Below, in pieces: positions 17,802-26,679 of a stretch of 64,000 nt of DNA. Within the stretch, counting starts at the first letter, position 1. Each line of letters begins with the position of its first letter. Under the pieces are notes generated by a model. That model worked only from the letters and a program-made list of their open reading frames with translations. It was not told the DNA's origin and did not search any database. The stretch comes from Pyramidobacter piscolens W5455 (GTDB lineage Bacteria > Synergistota > Synergistia > Synergistales > Dethiosulfovibrionaceae), in the NCBI RefSeq assembly GCF_000177335.1, contig NZ_ADFP01000079.1, positions 1 to 64,000 of the forward strand. Direction: 5' to 3'. Position numbers and translations under genes: made by a program.

Positions 17802-18698
17802 CTACTCTTCGACTGTGAAAGAACCGTTTCTCCCGATCCGCGCCTGAAAATCGCTGAAATCGCCGATATGGGTGTAGAGTCCGCGCTCTTTCTGCGTGGC
17901 GATGCGGCCGCGGTAGGCTTTTGTGCCGCCGGTCGCGCGCAGGCTCGCGAGCGCGTCGTGCATGGCTTTCATGGAAGCGCGGATCAGCGTCTGCGGGAAC
18001 TTGACGAGTTTGAATCCCATGTCCGCCAGCTGGTCGACGGTGAAGTCCTCGTTGACGGTGCCTTCGACGACGCTCGTACAGACGGGAAAGGGCAGGGCGG
18101 CGATGCGCTTCATGTCCTCGGCCTTGGGCGGCACGGTGATGAAAATCATGTCCGCTCCGGCGTTACGATAGATCTGGGCGCGGCGCAGCGCCTCGTCGAA
18201 GCCGAGCGACTTGGCCGCGTCGGTGCGGGCGATCACGAAGAAATCGGGATTGGAACGCGCGGCGAACACGGCGCGCAGACGTTCCACCATTTCCTCGGCG
18301 CTGACCACGGCCGTGTTGCTGTAATAGGCGCACATCTTCGGGAAAACCTGATCCTCGATCTGGATGCCGGCGATGTCCAGGGCCTCGTACTCGCGCACCA
18401 TGCGGTAGATGGGCAGCGTGCCGCCGTACCCCGTGTCGGCGTCGACGATCATCGGGATCGTCGTGGCGCCGAGGATATTGAGAAAGTTGTTGCGCAGTTC
18501 GCCGTAGGAGAGGATGCCCACGTCGGCGCTGCCCAGTTCGAGATTTGACATGGACGACCCGCTGACGACCACGGCCTCGAAGCCGGCGTCCTCCACCATG
18601 CGGGCGCCAAGCGCGTCGCCTGCGGCAGGCGCGACGACGACCCGATTGTTTCTGAAGAGATCGCGCAAGACCGCGGCTCGTGATTTTTTACTGTACAT
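17802..18698 (-). CDS. PEP mutase / isocitrate lyase family enzyme (carboxyvinyl-carboxyphosphonate mutase-like)
   Basis: 298 residues. (Beta/alpha)8 lyase with the family metal site VDADTGYGG and the following GIQIEDQVFPKMC segment. Members include methylisocitrate lyase, dimethylmalate lyase and oxaloacetate decarboxylase, which cleave or rearrange 2-substituted oxo- or hydroxy-diacids. The active-site loop usually reading KRCGH is PKMCAYYSN here, so it is probably not a canonical isocitrate or methylisocitrate lyase; a substituted-malate lyase is a reasonable guess. It is the last gene of the minus-strand catabolic module with the amidohydrolase and TctABC, but a hairpin separates it from them. 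Confidence 0.85.
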   Translation of the reverse strand: MYSKKSRAAVLRDLFRNNRVVVAPAAGDALGARMVEDAGFEAVVVSGSSMSNLELGSADVGILSYGELRNNFLNILGATTIPMIVDADTGYGGTLPIYRMVREYEALDIAGIQIEDQVFPKMCAYYSNTAVVSAEEMVERLRAVFAARSNPDFFVIARTDAAKSLGFDEALRRAQIYRNAGADMIFITVPPKAEDMKRIAALPFPVCTSVVEGTVNEDFTVDQLADMGFKLVKFPQTLIRASMKAMHDALASLRATGGTKAYRGRIATQKERGLYTHIGDFSDFQARIGRNGSFTVEE

Positions 18699-18748
18699 AC
18701 AGGGATTCCTCCTTGGACGATCAGATGTGATGCACGTGAAATAAAATC

Positions 18749-18784
18749 GGCCCTTTCAGGCTTCGTCGCGAATCTGAAAGGGCC
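18749..18784. terminator. Hairpin between amidohydrolase and lyase genes
   Basis: Stem GGCCCTTTCAG / CTGAAAGGGCC (18749-18759, 18774-18784). On the minus strand it is followed by GATTTTATTT. It ends or attenuates the amidohydrolase transcript before the lyase gene, which has its own ribosome site. Confidence 0.75.
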
Positions 18785-18821
18785 TTTTCTTTTTTTTTCA
18801 CCGCATGCGGCAAAGCTTGAA

Positions 18822-19988
18822 TCAGCTCTTCTGTCCGTAAAGTTTCAGCGCGTTCTCGCTCAGCACCATGCGGGCGCTGGCTTTCGCCTGGCGTTCGGAA
18901 AGCAGGCCGTCTTCCGCGAACTGTTTCATGACGCGCGCCAGCGCTTTCTTGGCAATGAAGGCGGCGAGCCAGACCATTTCGGCGTACCAGTGCTGCCCCG
19001 TGCCGAGCATGATCTTGTCGTGCGGCGTGATCGAAAGCGCGTCTTCGAGGCAGCGCGCGAACAGCAGCGGCTGCCAGGGCAGCGTCTGGCTCAGGTCGAG
19101 GTACACGTTGGGGAAATTGCAGGCCATGATGGCGGCGTTGCGCGTGAACGGAAAACTCTGGTGCAGGAAAACGATTTTTGCATGGAAGAAACGTTTTTCC
19201 TTGAGGAACGGAGCCATCAGGATCGGATCGACCTGATAGAAGTCGGTGCGATTTTTGAATCCCGTGCTGCCGGAATGAAGATGCAATGGTACGTTCAAAT
19301 CCTGACAGATCGTGAGAATATGGGGGAACATGGCGTGATACACCGTGTCGACGGCTTCTTTTTTGCCGGCTTTCGCGGCGGCGAGGGCTTTTTCCGCCTC
19401 CTGCGCCGTTATGTTGCGCACGGCCATGCCGCCGAACTTTTCGCCGATATGGCCTTTGAGTCCGGCAAACCCCTGCCGAACCGCGTCGTTAATACTTTGC
19501 AGCACTTGATCCAACAGCGCTTTGTAAGAATCCGCCGTTTGGAGCTGTCCGGTAAATACGTTCTCATACTGAAACAGCCGATTCACGCGGCAGGGGAAGC
19601 ACATCGTGTCGCGGTGTCCCATGGGCAGCTCGCAGTCGAGCGTGCAGCCGCAGACCTTTTGGTCAGCGTAGAGCATGCGCGTGTAGCCGCGCAATTCCTC
19701 GGGCGTTTTCGTGCAACTGTTGCGGAAGGCCACGACGCCTTGCAGCGACTCTTCGCAGCCGAATCGGTGCGACATGACGTGAACCAGCGTCTGCACGACA
19801 CTCTGGTACGGCATGTGGCTGAACGCTGCGGCAGACGGACAGGGATTCCCCGCGCCGTCTTCGGCGTCGCGCACGCCGTGATAGTAGTTGAGCGCAAACT
19901 CTTCGGCCGTGACGGATGTCCTGTCCATAAACAGACGGTGCGTGTGGTTGTCATAGAAGGCTTCGTGGCTGAAGTCGAAATCCGCCAT
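18822..19988 (-). CDS. Amidohydrolase_2-family metal-dependent hydrolase/decarboxylase
   Basis: 388 residues. The N-terminal metal motif is NHTHRLF; later ligands fall in VPLHLHSGSTGF and in KIVFLHQSFPFTRNAA; the C-terminal MLGTGQHWYAEM segment has the position of the final ligand region. The family acts on amide, ester or C-C bonds with one or two metals; the substrate is unknown. It starts 16 bases after tctA ends and has its own ribosome site, so it is cotranscribed with the importer and probably acts on the imported acid. Cys-rich stretches (VCGCTLDC, MCFPC) in the middle are unusual and could bind an extra metal. Confidence 0.8.
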   Translation of the reverse strand: MADFDFSHEAFYDNHTHRLFMDRTSVTAEEFALNYYHGVRDAEDGAGNPCPSAAAFSHMPYQSVVQTLVHVMSHRFGCEESLQGVVAFRNSCTKTPEELRGYTRMLYADQKVCGCTLDCELPMGHRDTMCFPCRVNRLFQYENVFTGQLQTADSYKALLDQVLQSINDAVRQGFAGLKGHIGEKFGGMAVRNITAQEAEKALAAAKAGKKEAVDTVYHAMFPHILTICQDLNVPLHLHSGSTGFKNRTDFYQVDPILMAPFLKEKRFFHAKIVFLHQSFPFTRNAAIMACNFPNVYLDLSQTLPWQPLLFARCLEDALSITPHDKIMLGTGQHWYAEMVWLAAFIAKKALARVMKQFAEDGLLSERQAKASARMVLSENALKLYGQKS

Positions 19989-20004
19989 CGGGGAAGCCTC
20001 CGCT

Positions 20005-21495
20005 TTAAGCCGCGGCCTTGCGGCGAGAGCTGATCCACTTGGAGATGTAGGGGAACAGCACGCCGAGGATCGTCAGAGCGATGAAGAACTTGTTCAGACC
20101 GCCGGCGAAGAAAATATCCATGGAGCCGCGGGACATCTGCATGGTGCGGCGCAGGTTGCCCTCCACCAGTTCGCCGAGAACGAAGCCGAGCACCGTGGCC
20201 GCCGGCGCGAACCCCAGTTCCTTCATGACGAAACCGATCAGGCCGAAGACCAGCACGAGAATGACGGAGTAAATGTTGTTGGTCGTGGAGAACGCGCCGA
20301 TGAAGGCGAACAGCATGATGGCCGAGGTGAGATAAATCTTCTTGATGGAGGTGATATACACGCAGGGACGGAGCATCATCAGCCCCACGAAGAGCAGCAC
20401 GATCTGCGCCACGAACATGCTGGCCATCAGGCCATAGGGGACAGCCGGCTGATTGATGAACAGCATCGGGCCGCAAGAGATGCCCGCCAGGCTGAATCCC
20501 ACCATGAGAATGGCTGTCGAATTCGAGCCGGGAATGCCGAGCGCCAGCAGCGGAATCAGGCCGCCGGCGGGGACGCCGTTGTTGGCCGACTCGGGAGCGG
20601 CGACGCCGCGGATGTCGCCAGTGCCGAACGTCTCATTGTTCTTGCAGAACATCTTCGTCTCGGAATACCCGATCCACGAGGCGATCGTGGCCCCTGCGCC
20701 GGGCAGAGCGCCGACCACGGATCCCATGGCGCCGCAGGCCAGAACGATGGGAGTGACGCCGGCGAGCTCCTTCTTGCTGGGGTAGGTCATCTTGATCCTG
20801 TCCTTGATGACGTTGAAAATCTCGCCCGAAAAAATCTGGCGGAACACCTCGCTCAGGGCGAACAGCCCGACCAGCACGGGAATCAGGTCAAGCCCCTCGG
20901 AAAGCCGGAACACGCCAAACGTGAAACGCTGCGTCGACGTGAACTTGTCCATGCCGATGATGGCGAGGAACAGGCCGAACGCGGCGGAGATGATGCCTTT
21001 CATGGGATCCTTGCCGGACACGGCGCCGACGATGGAAAGCCCCATCATGGCCATCCAGAAGTATTGGCTGGGTCCGAACTTCAGAGCGAAACGCGCCAGC
21101 GGCAGCGTGGAAAACACCAGAATGACGACCGAAACCAACCCGCCAACGACTCCGGCATACAGCGAAATGCACAGTGCTTTGCCGCCCAGCCCCTTGCGCT
21201 GCATCTCGTAACCGTCGAGCACTGTGGCCGCCGCGGCGCCCGTGCCGGGCGTCTTGATCAGAATGGCGGGAATCGAGCCGCCGTACTCCGCTCCCACGTA
21301 AACGGCCGCCAGCATGGGCAGCGAATGTGCGGGATCCATGCCGAACGTAAGCGGCAGCAACAGCGACATGGCCACCGAGGCGGAAATGCCGGGAATGGCG
21401 CCGCCGATGATGCCCCAGATGACGCCGAAAGCGATGTACATGATGTTGAGAGGCGTCGCGGCCTGCATCAGCCCCTGACCGAAAAGAGTCAACAT
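20005..21495 (-). CDS. tctA: Tripartite tricarboxylate transporter large permease
   Basis: 496 residues from ATG 21495, with AGGAGG just upstream. TctA signature segments: FGVIWGIIGGAIPGISASVA, AAVYVGAEYGGSIPAILIKTPGTGAAAATVLDGY, and LVALPGAGATIASWIGY-like VGALPGAGATIASWIGYS. It is the large polytopic channel subunit that uses an ion gradient to import a carboxylate delivered by TctC. It lies downstream of tctC-tctB and upstream of the amidohydrolase in one minus-strand operon. Confidence 0.95.
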   Translation of the reverse strand: MLTLFGQGLMQAATPLNIMYIAFGVIWGIIGGAIPGISASVAMSLLLPLTFGMDPAHSLPMLAAVYVGAEYGGSIPAILIKTPGTGAAAATVLDGYEMQRKGLGGKALCISLYAGVVGGLVSVVILVFSTLPLARFALKFGPSQYFWMAMMGLSIVGAVSGKDPMKGIISAAFGLFLAIIGMDKFTSTQRFTFGVFRLSEGLDLIPVLVGLFALSEVFRQIFSGEIFNVIKDRIKMTYPSKKELAGVTPIVLACGAMGSVVGALPGAGATIASWIGYSETKMFCKNNETFGTGDIRGVAAPESANNGVPAGGLIPLLALGIPGSNSTAILMVGFSLAGISCGPMLFINQPAVPYGLMASMFVAQIVLLFVGLMMLRPCVYITSIKKIYLTSAIMLFAFIGAFSTTNNIYSVILVLVFGLIGFVMKELGFAPAATVLGFVLGELVEGNLRRTMQMSRGSMDIFFAGGLNKFFIALTILGVLFPYISKWISSRRKAAA

Positions 21496-21514
21496 GAGAA
21501 AAACCTCCTTGAAA

Positions 21515-21985
21515 TCAGCCGAGCAGCCCGTGAAGCATGCCATCGGGCAAAAGCACGCCCAGCAGTTTGGCGAAGAAAAGATACAGGAAAACGCTGAACA
21601 GCACCGCATAAAGCGCGGCGTTGCGCAGCCGGACCTTCATCTCGCTGGGGTCGAAGTAAATCACCATGCACAGCAGGAACAGAACCGTCGTGGGGATAAA
21701 ACCGAGCGGATTCAGCAGGGTAGCGTAGGCGGCAGAAAGCAGGATCACGTACAGGAACGATCCGTACTTTGGACGCGAAGCGCCGGCGGCGTTTTCGGGC
21801 TTTGCCTTCAGGAAAATGATCAGCGCCGCCAGGCCGATGACCGTGGCGAGAAAACGCGGATACAGCGTGGGACCGACTGCATCGAAGTCGGATGCGGGGA
21901 ACGTCCCCGCTTCGTACCAGACGTAACCGGCAAAGGCGAAGCAAAAGATACCGATCAGGCGATCCTTGCTGAGAAAACTGCTCAA
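21515..21985 (-). CDS. tctB: Tripartite tricarboxylate transporter small permease
   Basis: 156 residues with four hydrophobic segments (starting LIGIFCFAFAGYVWYEAGTFP). The FPxSDFDAVGPxLYPRFLA region is typical of TctB, which scaffolds the large permease. AAGGAGG precedes the start. The ORF ends 19 bases before tctA. Confidence 0.93.
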   Translation of the reverse strand: MSSFLSKDRLIGIFCFAFAGYVWYEAGTFPASDFDAVGPTLYPRFLATVIGLAALIIFLKAKPENAAGASRPKYGSFLYVILLSAAYATLLNPLGFIPTTVLFLLCMVIYFDPSEMKVRLRNAALYAVLFSVFLYLFFAKLLGVLLPDGMLHGLLG

Positions 21986-22023
21986 AGGGATTCCTCCTTG
22001 AACGAAAAATAAAAATCAGTTCC

Positions 22024-22086
22024 CGAAATCGCGGCGAACCGTCGATTTCGATACGAAAGAGCGGACTCGCCGCGCTGCGGCGGCGA
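22024..22086 (-). promoter_or_regulatory. Intercistronic hairpins between tctC and tctB
   Basis: The 123-base gap holds two stems: CGAAATCG / CGATTTCG (22024-22031, 22043-22050) and TCGCCGC / GCGGCGA (22067-22073, 22080-22086). Such structures often protect the binding-protein message or cut down read-through, so that more binding protein than permease is made. Confidence 0.5.
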
Positions 22087-22108
22087 ATCTGCCGGCATTT
22101 CGACAAAA

Positions 22109-23083
22109 CTAGTTTCTCTTGCCGCGCAGAGCCGCCTCGTTGTCCTTGATGGTCGCGGCCACGCCGTCATAGGAGGCGAGGAACGCGGCGCCATCGACGA
22201 ACTTGCCCTCGATAGCCTCGTCGGCCAGATACTTTTTGAACTTCTCGTCGTCAAGGGCGACCTTGAAAACTTCGGCCATGCGGGCCACCAGTTCGGGATC
22301 GGTGCCAGCGGGAGCGGCGAGGCCGCGCAGACGCTCGAAAACGATGTTGAATCCGTTCTCGACGGTGGTGGGCACGTTGAGGCTGTTGCGCTCCTTGGCA
22401 AGCAGCGCGATCAGCTTGAGGTTGCCGGCTTCGACCTGCGGACGCATGTCGACGTATTCGCCTACGCCCACGTCGCAGAAGCCGCCAAGAATGTTGACCA
22501 GCGTGTCGCTGCCGGTGTCGAAAACGATCCGGTTCACGTCGATCCCCGTCGTGCGGATGATCTCGGCGGAGCAGATCGTGCTGGCGCTGGTGGGAGCCGC
22601 GGTGCCCCAGTTGAGTTTGCCGGGGTTATTTTTCGCGTATTCGATCAGCTCGGGCAGCGTGTTGAAAGGCATGTCCTTGCGGGTGAAAACGTACTGAGGA
22701 TCGTTGCCCAGCGCGCAGACATAGGCGAAGTCGGGGTATTTGACGGGCGAATGACCGATCAGGTCGGCGGTGACCACCGTGGTGCTCAGGCAGGCCAGCG
22801 TGTAGCCGTCCTGGGGCGCTCTCTGCACGCGCCCCCAGGGCACGGCGCCGGAAGGATCGATAAGATTCTCGATCACGATGTTGTGCCCGTTCAGCTTGTC
22901 CTTGACGGCGACGGCCATGTTGCGAAGGAACGTGTCGCCGCCCGAACCTGGGCGGGTGTAGTAGACGATGTGAATATCCTTTTCCGGCCAGTCGTCGTAT
23001 TTGCCGGCGGCGAAGGCCACACCGCATGTGATGAACAGCGCGGCGACAGACACAACTTTTGCTAAGACGCTCTTTTTCATCAT
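22109..23083 (-). CDS. tctC: Tripartite tricarboxylate transporter substrate-binding protein
   Basis: About 324 residues from ATG 23083 (the adjacent ATG 23080 is equally possible); AGGGGG lies just upstream. Signal peptide MKKSVLAKVVSVAALFITCG with cleavage near AFAAG. The Bug/TctC fold is shown by WPEKDIHIVYYTRPGSGGDTFLR, ENLIDPSGAVPWGRV, LGNDPQYVFTRKDMPF and the conserved GLAAPAGTD. It captures a carboxylate in the periplasm. First gene of the operon, opposite a LysR gene. Confidence 0.93.
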   Translation of the reverse strand: MMKKSVLAKVVSVAALFITCGVAFAAGKYDDWPEKDIHIVYYTRPGSGGDTFLRNMAVAVKDKLNGHNIVIENLIDPSGAVPWGRVQRAPQDGYTLACLSTTVVTADLIGHSPVKYPDFAYVCALGNDPQYVFTRKDMPFNTLPELIEYAKNNPGKLNWGTAAPTSASTICSAEIIRTTGIDVNRIVFDTGSDTLVNILGGFCDVGVGEYVDMRPQVEAGNLKLIALLAKERNSLNVPTTVENGFNIVFERLRGLAAPAGTDPELVARMAEVFKVALDDEKFKKYLADEAIEGKFVDGAAFLASYDGVAATIKDNEAALRGKRN

Positions 23084-23140
23084 GATCGTCCCCCTGTTGA
23101 ATAATTTCGTATGTGTGAACGCCATTTCGTCCACGGTCTC

Positions 23141-23169
23141 AATATATCAGCCAAGTCCAGTAAAATCAA
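23141..23169 (-). promoter_or_regulatory. Promoter of the tct operon
   Basis: Read on the minus strand: -35 TTGATT (23169-23164), 17-base spacer, -10 TATATT (23146-23141), about 58 bases before tctC. The divergent lysR side has TATACT (23268-23273) with a weaker CTGGCA -35. The 200-base gap between them is AT-rich, as expected for a LysR-controlled divergent promoter. Confidence 0.65.
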
Positions 23170-23333
23170 AGACTTGCGAGGTATCCGTTTTTTGCGTTTT
23201 GCGAATAACCTATCGAAAAAACGTATGTTTAATTTTTCTGAAGGCTGGCAAAATCGTCCCGCGCGTGTATACTTGATTTTAGAAGTTATAAGTTTTTTCA
23301 ATAAGAAATTTTCGAGAGAAGAGAGACCGACAG

Positions 23334-24266
23334 ATGCGATTCGAACAACTTCACCTTTTTGCGACGATTTTGAGCTGCGGTTCTTTTGCCGCCGCCGGAC
23401 GTTTGCTGCACCTGAGCCAGCCGAGCATCACGGCTTCGCTGAGCGCGCTGGAGACGGAAGTAGGGCAGAGACTGTTGGAACGCACGCCCGGGCAGCGGCG
23501 CCCTGTTCGCCCAACGGCGGCCGGCGAGATCTTTGCCACGTTCGCTCGAAAGGCGCTGGCCGATTATCGGGGCATGCTGTCGGCCGTCACACTGTCGTCG
23601 GATGCGCCGCAGACGCCCGTCAGAATCGGCGTCACGCCGACGCCGGGCAGCTCGCTCCTGCCTGTGCTGACCAATAAATTCCGCGAGGAGAACCCTACGC
23701 TTACGGTACAGGTCAAAACGTTTCGCGGTACCGAACTGGCGCGTCGCCTCAAAGAAGGGGAATTCGATCTCGGCGTGACCGGCACTCGACCGCAGGACGA
23801 GGGCATCGTTTTCGACCGGTTCTTTTACGACCCGCTTGTTTTGATCGCTCCGCTCCGCATGGGATTGTCGGGACCGATTACGCTGCGCGAACTGAAACGC
23901 CTGCCGTTGATCGTGCGCGACGCCTCGGGCAATCTGATGCGCCTGCTGATTCAGGCGCTGAACCGCGTCGGCCTGTCGTTGGCGCAGATGAACGTCGTCA
24001 TGCAGGTGTCGGGCAACAACGACGTGCTGTCGTCGGTGACGCTCGGCGCCGGCGTCGGCTTTGTGGCGCGCTCGCTGCTGGCGGCCAATCGCGAAAACCA
24101 TGACATCATGGTCGTGCCGGTGCGCCGTCTGCAGGTGGCGCGTTACGTCTACATGCTGCGGCGCGAAAGCAGTTCCTTCACCGGCGGCATGAGGCTCTTC
24201 TGGGAATACGCCGTGGGCGCGGAATGGCGCGAGCACGTCTTTTCATACAACACGATGATGCTGTGA
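23334..24266 (+). CDS. LysR-family regulator of the tct module
   Basis: 310 residues. N-terminal HTH: FEQLHLFATILSCGSFAAAG then LLHLSQPSITASLSALE, followed by LLERTPGQRRPVRPTAAG. The C-terminal substrate-binding domain spans about residues 90-300. Divergent from tctC with a shared promoter gap, so it most likely controls import and use of the tct substrate, which would be its co-inducer. Confidence 0.92.
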   Translation: MRFEQLHLFATILSCGSFAAAGRLLHLSQPSITASLSALETEVGQRLLERTPGQRRPVRPTAAGEIFATFARKALADYRGMLSAVTLSSDAPQTPVRIGVTPTPGSSLLPVLTNKFREENPTLTVQVKTFRGTELARRLKEGEFDLGVTGTRPQDEGIVFDRFFYDPLVLIAPLRMGLSGPITLRELKRLPLIVRDASGNLMRLLIQALNRVGLSLAQMNVVMQVSGNNDVLSSVTLGAGVGFVARSLLAANRENHDIMVVPVRRLQVARYVYMLRRESSSFTGGMRLFWEYAVGAEWREHVFSYNTMML

Positions 24267-24893
24267 TGCGCATCGTCAAGCGAGAAGTTTGTTTGGCGAC
24301 GCGCCGCAAATGAAAAGGGGGGTGAAAATTTTGTAACGGGCAAGCAAAGATCGCGAAGGCCCTTTTCTTGCGAAAACAAAACCACGATCATAAATTTGAA
24401 GCATAAGAGATATATAATTGATGTATTAGACGCATGAGTGCGGTTTGCTTATAATGGACCGCGTGTCGGGGATGAAAGGAGAGGAGCGATCGACGCGTTT
24501 CCTCGGAGAGTCGTTTCTGTCCATGTGAAGAAAAAAACGGGTTTGAGTGTGTTTTTGAAGTCGGCGCCCGTCACGTCCGCTTTTCATCGCGAAGATGCGT
24601 CGCGTCGCTTTGTGCCCGGGGGGCGACGAAAATAACGGTTCCGTTTCGGAAAAAGAAAGCATAAGCCGTTTCCGTTTCTTAAGGGAACCGGCGCTGTATT
24701 TTAATTAGGTTCACAACATGTCAGTTAGCTTCAATGACAATTTCATTGAATGGCCTGTGCTAGAATTTCGTCAGGTTGTTATAACCTTTCGTATGTCCCC
24801 TGAGATCATTTCGGGCTGGCATATAGAGTTTTTGGCAAGGGCGCTCCGGATGGAGCAGAGGGAAGTATTTCATCTTTATGAGGAGGAAGTACG
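24267..24893. other. Long non-coding leader region upstream of ggt
   Basis: No convincing gene in 627 bases. A perfect inverted repeat TTCAATGA-N5-TCATTGAA (24730-24750) lies just before a -10-like TAGAAT (24761-24766), as expected of an operator over the -35. AGGTT-N5-AACCT follows (24773-24787). A CGGTTCC/GGAACCG stem encloses about 40 bases near 24630-24690. A 65-codon open frame at 24438 has no family match and I do not call it. Confidence 0.55.
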
Positions 24894-26627
24894 ATGAACA
24901 AGAAGGTTTTGGCAGCAGTTGCGCTTGGCCTGAGCGTTCTGGCCGGCAGCGCGAGCGCGAATCTGATGTACAAGCAGACTCGTCCCACGATCAGCGGCCG
25001 CGCCGTCGCCCATGCGGGCAGTCCCGCCGCGGCACTGGCCGGCATGAAGGTTCTGCAGGCCGGCGGCACCGCGTTCGACGCGGCGCTGGCCATGGCCGCG
25101 GCTCAGAGCTACAGCGAGGTCATGATGTGCCATATCTTCGGCGGCGACCTGCAGCTGATCGGCTATTCCGCCAAGGACAAGAAGGTTTTCAGCTTCAACG
25201 GCACCGGCTGGGCCCCCAACAAGGCCAAGGAGCAGCTTGAGAGAGACGCCGAGATCCCCGCCAAGGGCATTTTCTCCATGCACATCCCCGGCGAGTGGTC
25301 GGGCTGGATGACGTTCCTTGCCAAGTACGGCACGATGCCTCTGAAGGACATCCTCGCTCCCGTGGTTGACATGGCCGAGAACGGCATTATCGTCGACGAT
25401 TTCCTGGCCAACATGATCGAGAAGAACGCCGGCCCCATGAACGATCAGGCCAAGGCGGTGTTCTTCCCCAACGGCAAAGCGTTGAAAGCCGGCGACGTCT
25501 ACGTGAACAAGGACTATGCCGATCTGATGAAGACGATGGGCGAGGTGGCGGCCAAGGCGGCCGAGGGCAAGACGCTTGCCGACGGCTTCAAGGCGGCCGA
25601 TGACTATTTCTATCGCGGCCCTGTCGCCGAAGAGATCGTCAAGTGGAACAACGAAAACGGCGGCGATTTCTCCATCGAGGACTTCAACGAGTTCCACGCC
25701 GAGGAGACCACGCCCATCACCACCAACTACCGCGGCATCGACGTGTACTGCACGCCTCCCAACAGCCAGGGCACCGTTCTGATCGAGACGCTCAACATGC
25801 TCGAGAACTATGATCTCAAGGCCATGGGGCACAACAGCAAGGATTACATCAACGTCCTCACCCAGGCTCTGCAGATCGCCATCAACCACCGCAACCGCTT
25901 CAGCGCCGATCCCCGCTTCCACAAGTTCCCCGCCGCGCTCCTGACCAAGGAGTTCGCCAAGGAAATGACCAAGCAGATCGACATGAACAAGGCCGTCGAC
26001 GAGATCCCGCTGGGCGACCAGAAGTATTTCGTCGACTACGAGAAGAAGGGGCCCGACACGACGCATATGTTCGTCTGCGACGCCGAAGGCAACATCGTGG
26101 CCGTGACGCACTCCATCAACCATTTCTTCGGCTCCAGCATGATGGTGCACGGCATCATGATGAACGACCGCCGCATCCAGTACTCGCCCGACATGGATCT
26201 GCCCAACGCGCTGGCGCCTCATAAACGCACCGTGCAGACGATCACGCCTTCGATCGCTCTGAAGGACGGCGAACCCTACATGGCTTTCGGCACGCCCAAC
26301 GCCGACCGTCAGGAACAGACCAAGGTCCAGGGCTTCCTGAACGTCGTCGAGTTCGGCATGCGTCCCCAGGCGGCCGTCGAGACTCCCCGCATCGCCACGG
26401 ACGCCGCCGGCGACACGGCCAGCTTGAACAAGTATCCCAAGCAGATTTCCTATATGGTCAACTACCCGACCCAGGTCGATCCCAAGGTGCTCGACGAGCT
26501 GAAGGCCATGGGCTACAAGATGGTTCCCGTGACCAACACCGGTTCTCTCGGCCTTGGCGTGCGCGAGAACGGTTTCTGGAGCGTCGGCGCCGATCCGACC
26601 AGAAACGCCTACACCTTCGCCTGGTAA
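24894..26627 (+). CDS. ggt: Gamma-glutamyltransferase, exported
   Basis: 577 residues with a signal peptide (MNKKVLAAVALGLSVLAGSASA). Ntn-hydrolase of the GGT family: the precursor is expected to cut itself before the first Thr of the TTHMFVCD motif (Thr389), giving large and small subunits. Residues AVAHAGSPAAALAGMKVLQAGGTAFDAA near the start and the PNSQGTVLIETLNML region support the family. It would release glutamate from gamma-glutamyl compounds such as glutathione in the periplasm, a good carbon and sulphur source for an amino-acid fermenter. The usual DTTHxSVVD is DTTHMFVCD here, so substrate preference may differ. GAGGAGG precedes the start. Confidence 0.93.
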   Translation: MNKKVLAAVALGLSVLAGSASANLMYKQTRPTISGRAVAHAGSPAAALAGMKVLQAGGTAFDAALAMAAAQSYSEVMMCHIFGGDLQLIGYSAKDKKVFSFNGTGWAPNKAKEQLERDAEIPAKGIFSMHIPGEWSGWMTFLAKYGTMPLKDILAPVVDMAENGIIVDDFLANMIEKNAGPMNDQAKAVFFPNGKALKAGDVYVNKDYADLMKTMGEVAAKAAEGKTLADGFKAADDYFYRGPVAEEIVKWNNENGGDFSIEDFNEFHAEETTPITTNYRGIDVYCTPPNSQGTVLIETLNMLENYDLKAMGHNSKDYINVLTQALQIAINHRNRFSADPRFHKFPAALLTKEFAKEMTKQIDMNKAVDEIPLGDQKYFVDYEKKGPDTTHMFVCDAEGNIVAVTHSINHFFGSSMMVHGIMMNDRRIQYSPDMDLPNALAPHKRTVQTITPSIALKDGEPYMAFGTPNADRQEQTKVQGFLNVVEFGMRPQAAVETPRIATDAAGDTASLNKYPKQISYMVNYPTQVDPKVLDELKAMGYKMVPVTNTGSLGLGVRENGFWSVGADPTRNAYTFAW

Positions 26628-26679
26628 GTTTCTCTTGCCTAGCGCTCAAATCTATCCGTTAAAGGAGATTTTCGTAACG

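Noticed and set aside
24438-24635. 65-codon open frame in the ggt upstream region
   Set aside because: Basic, low-complexity product with no family pattern; lies in a region better explained as leader or regulatory DNA.
24894-26627. Reading the ggt product as a cephalosporin acylase
   Set aside because: The motif order and the position of the TTH nucleophile fit gamma-glutamyltransferase equally well or better, and the neighbours give no reason for an acylase.
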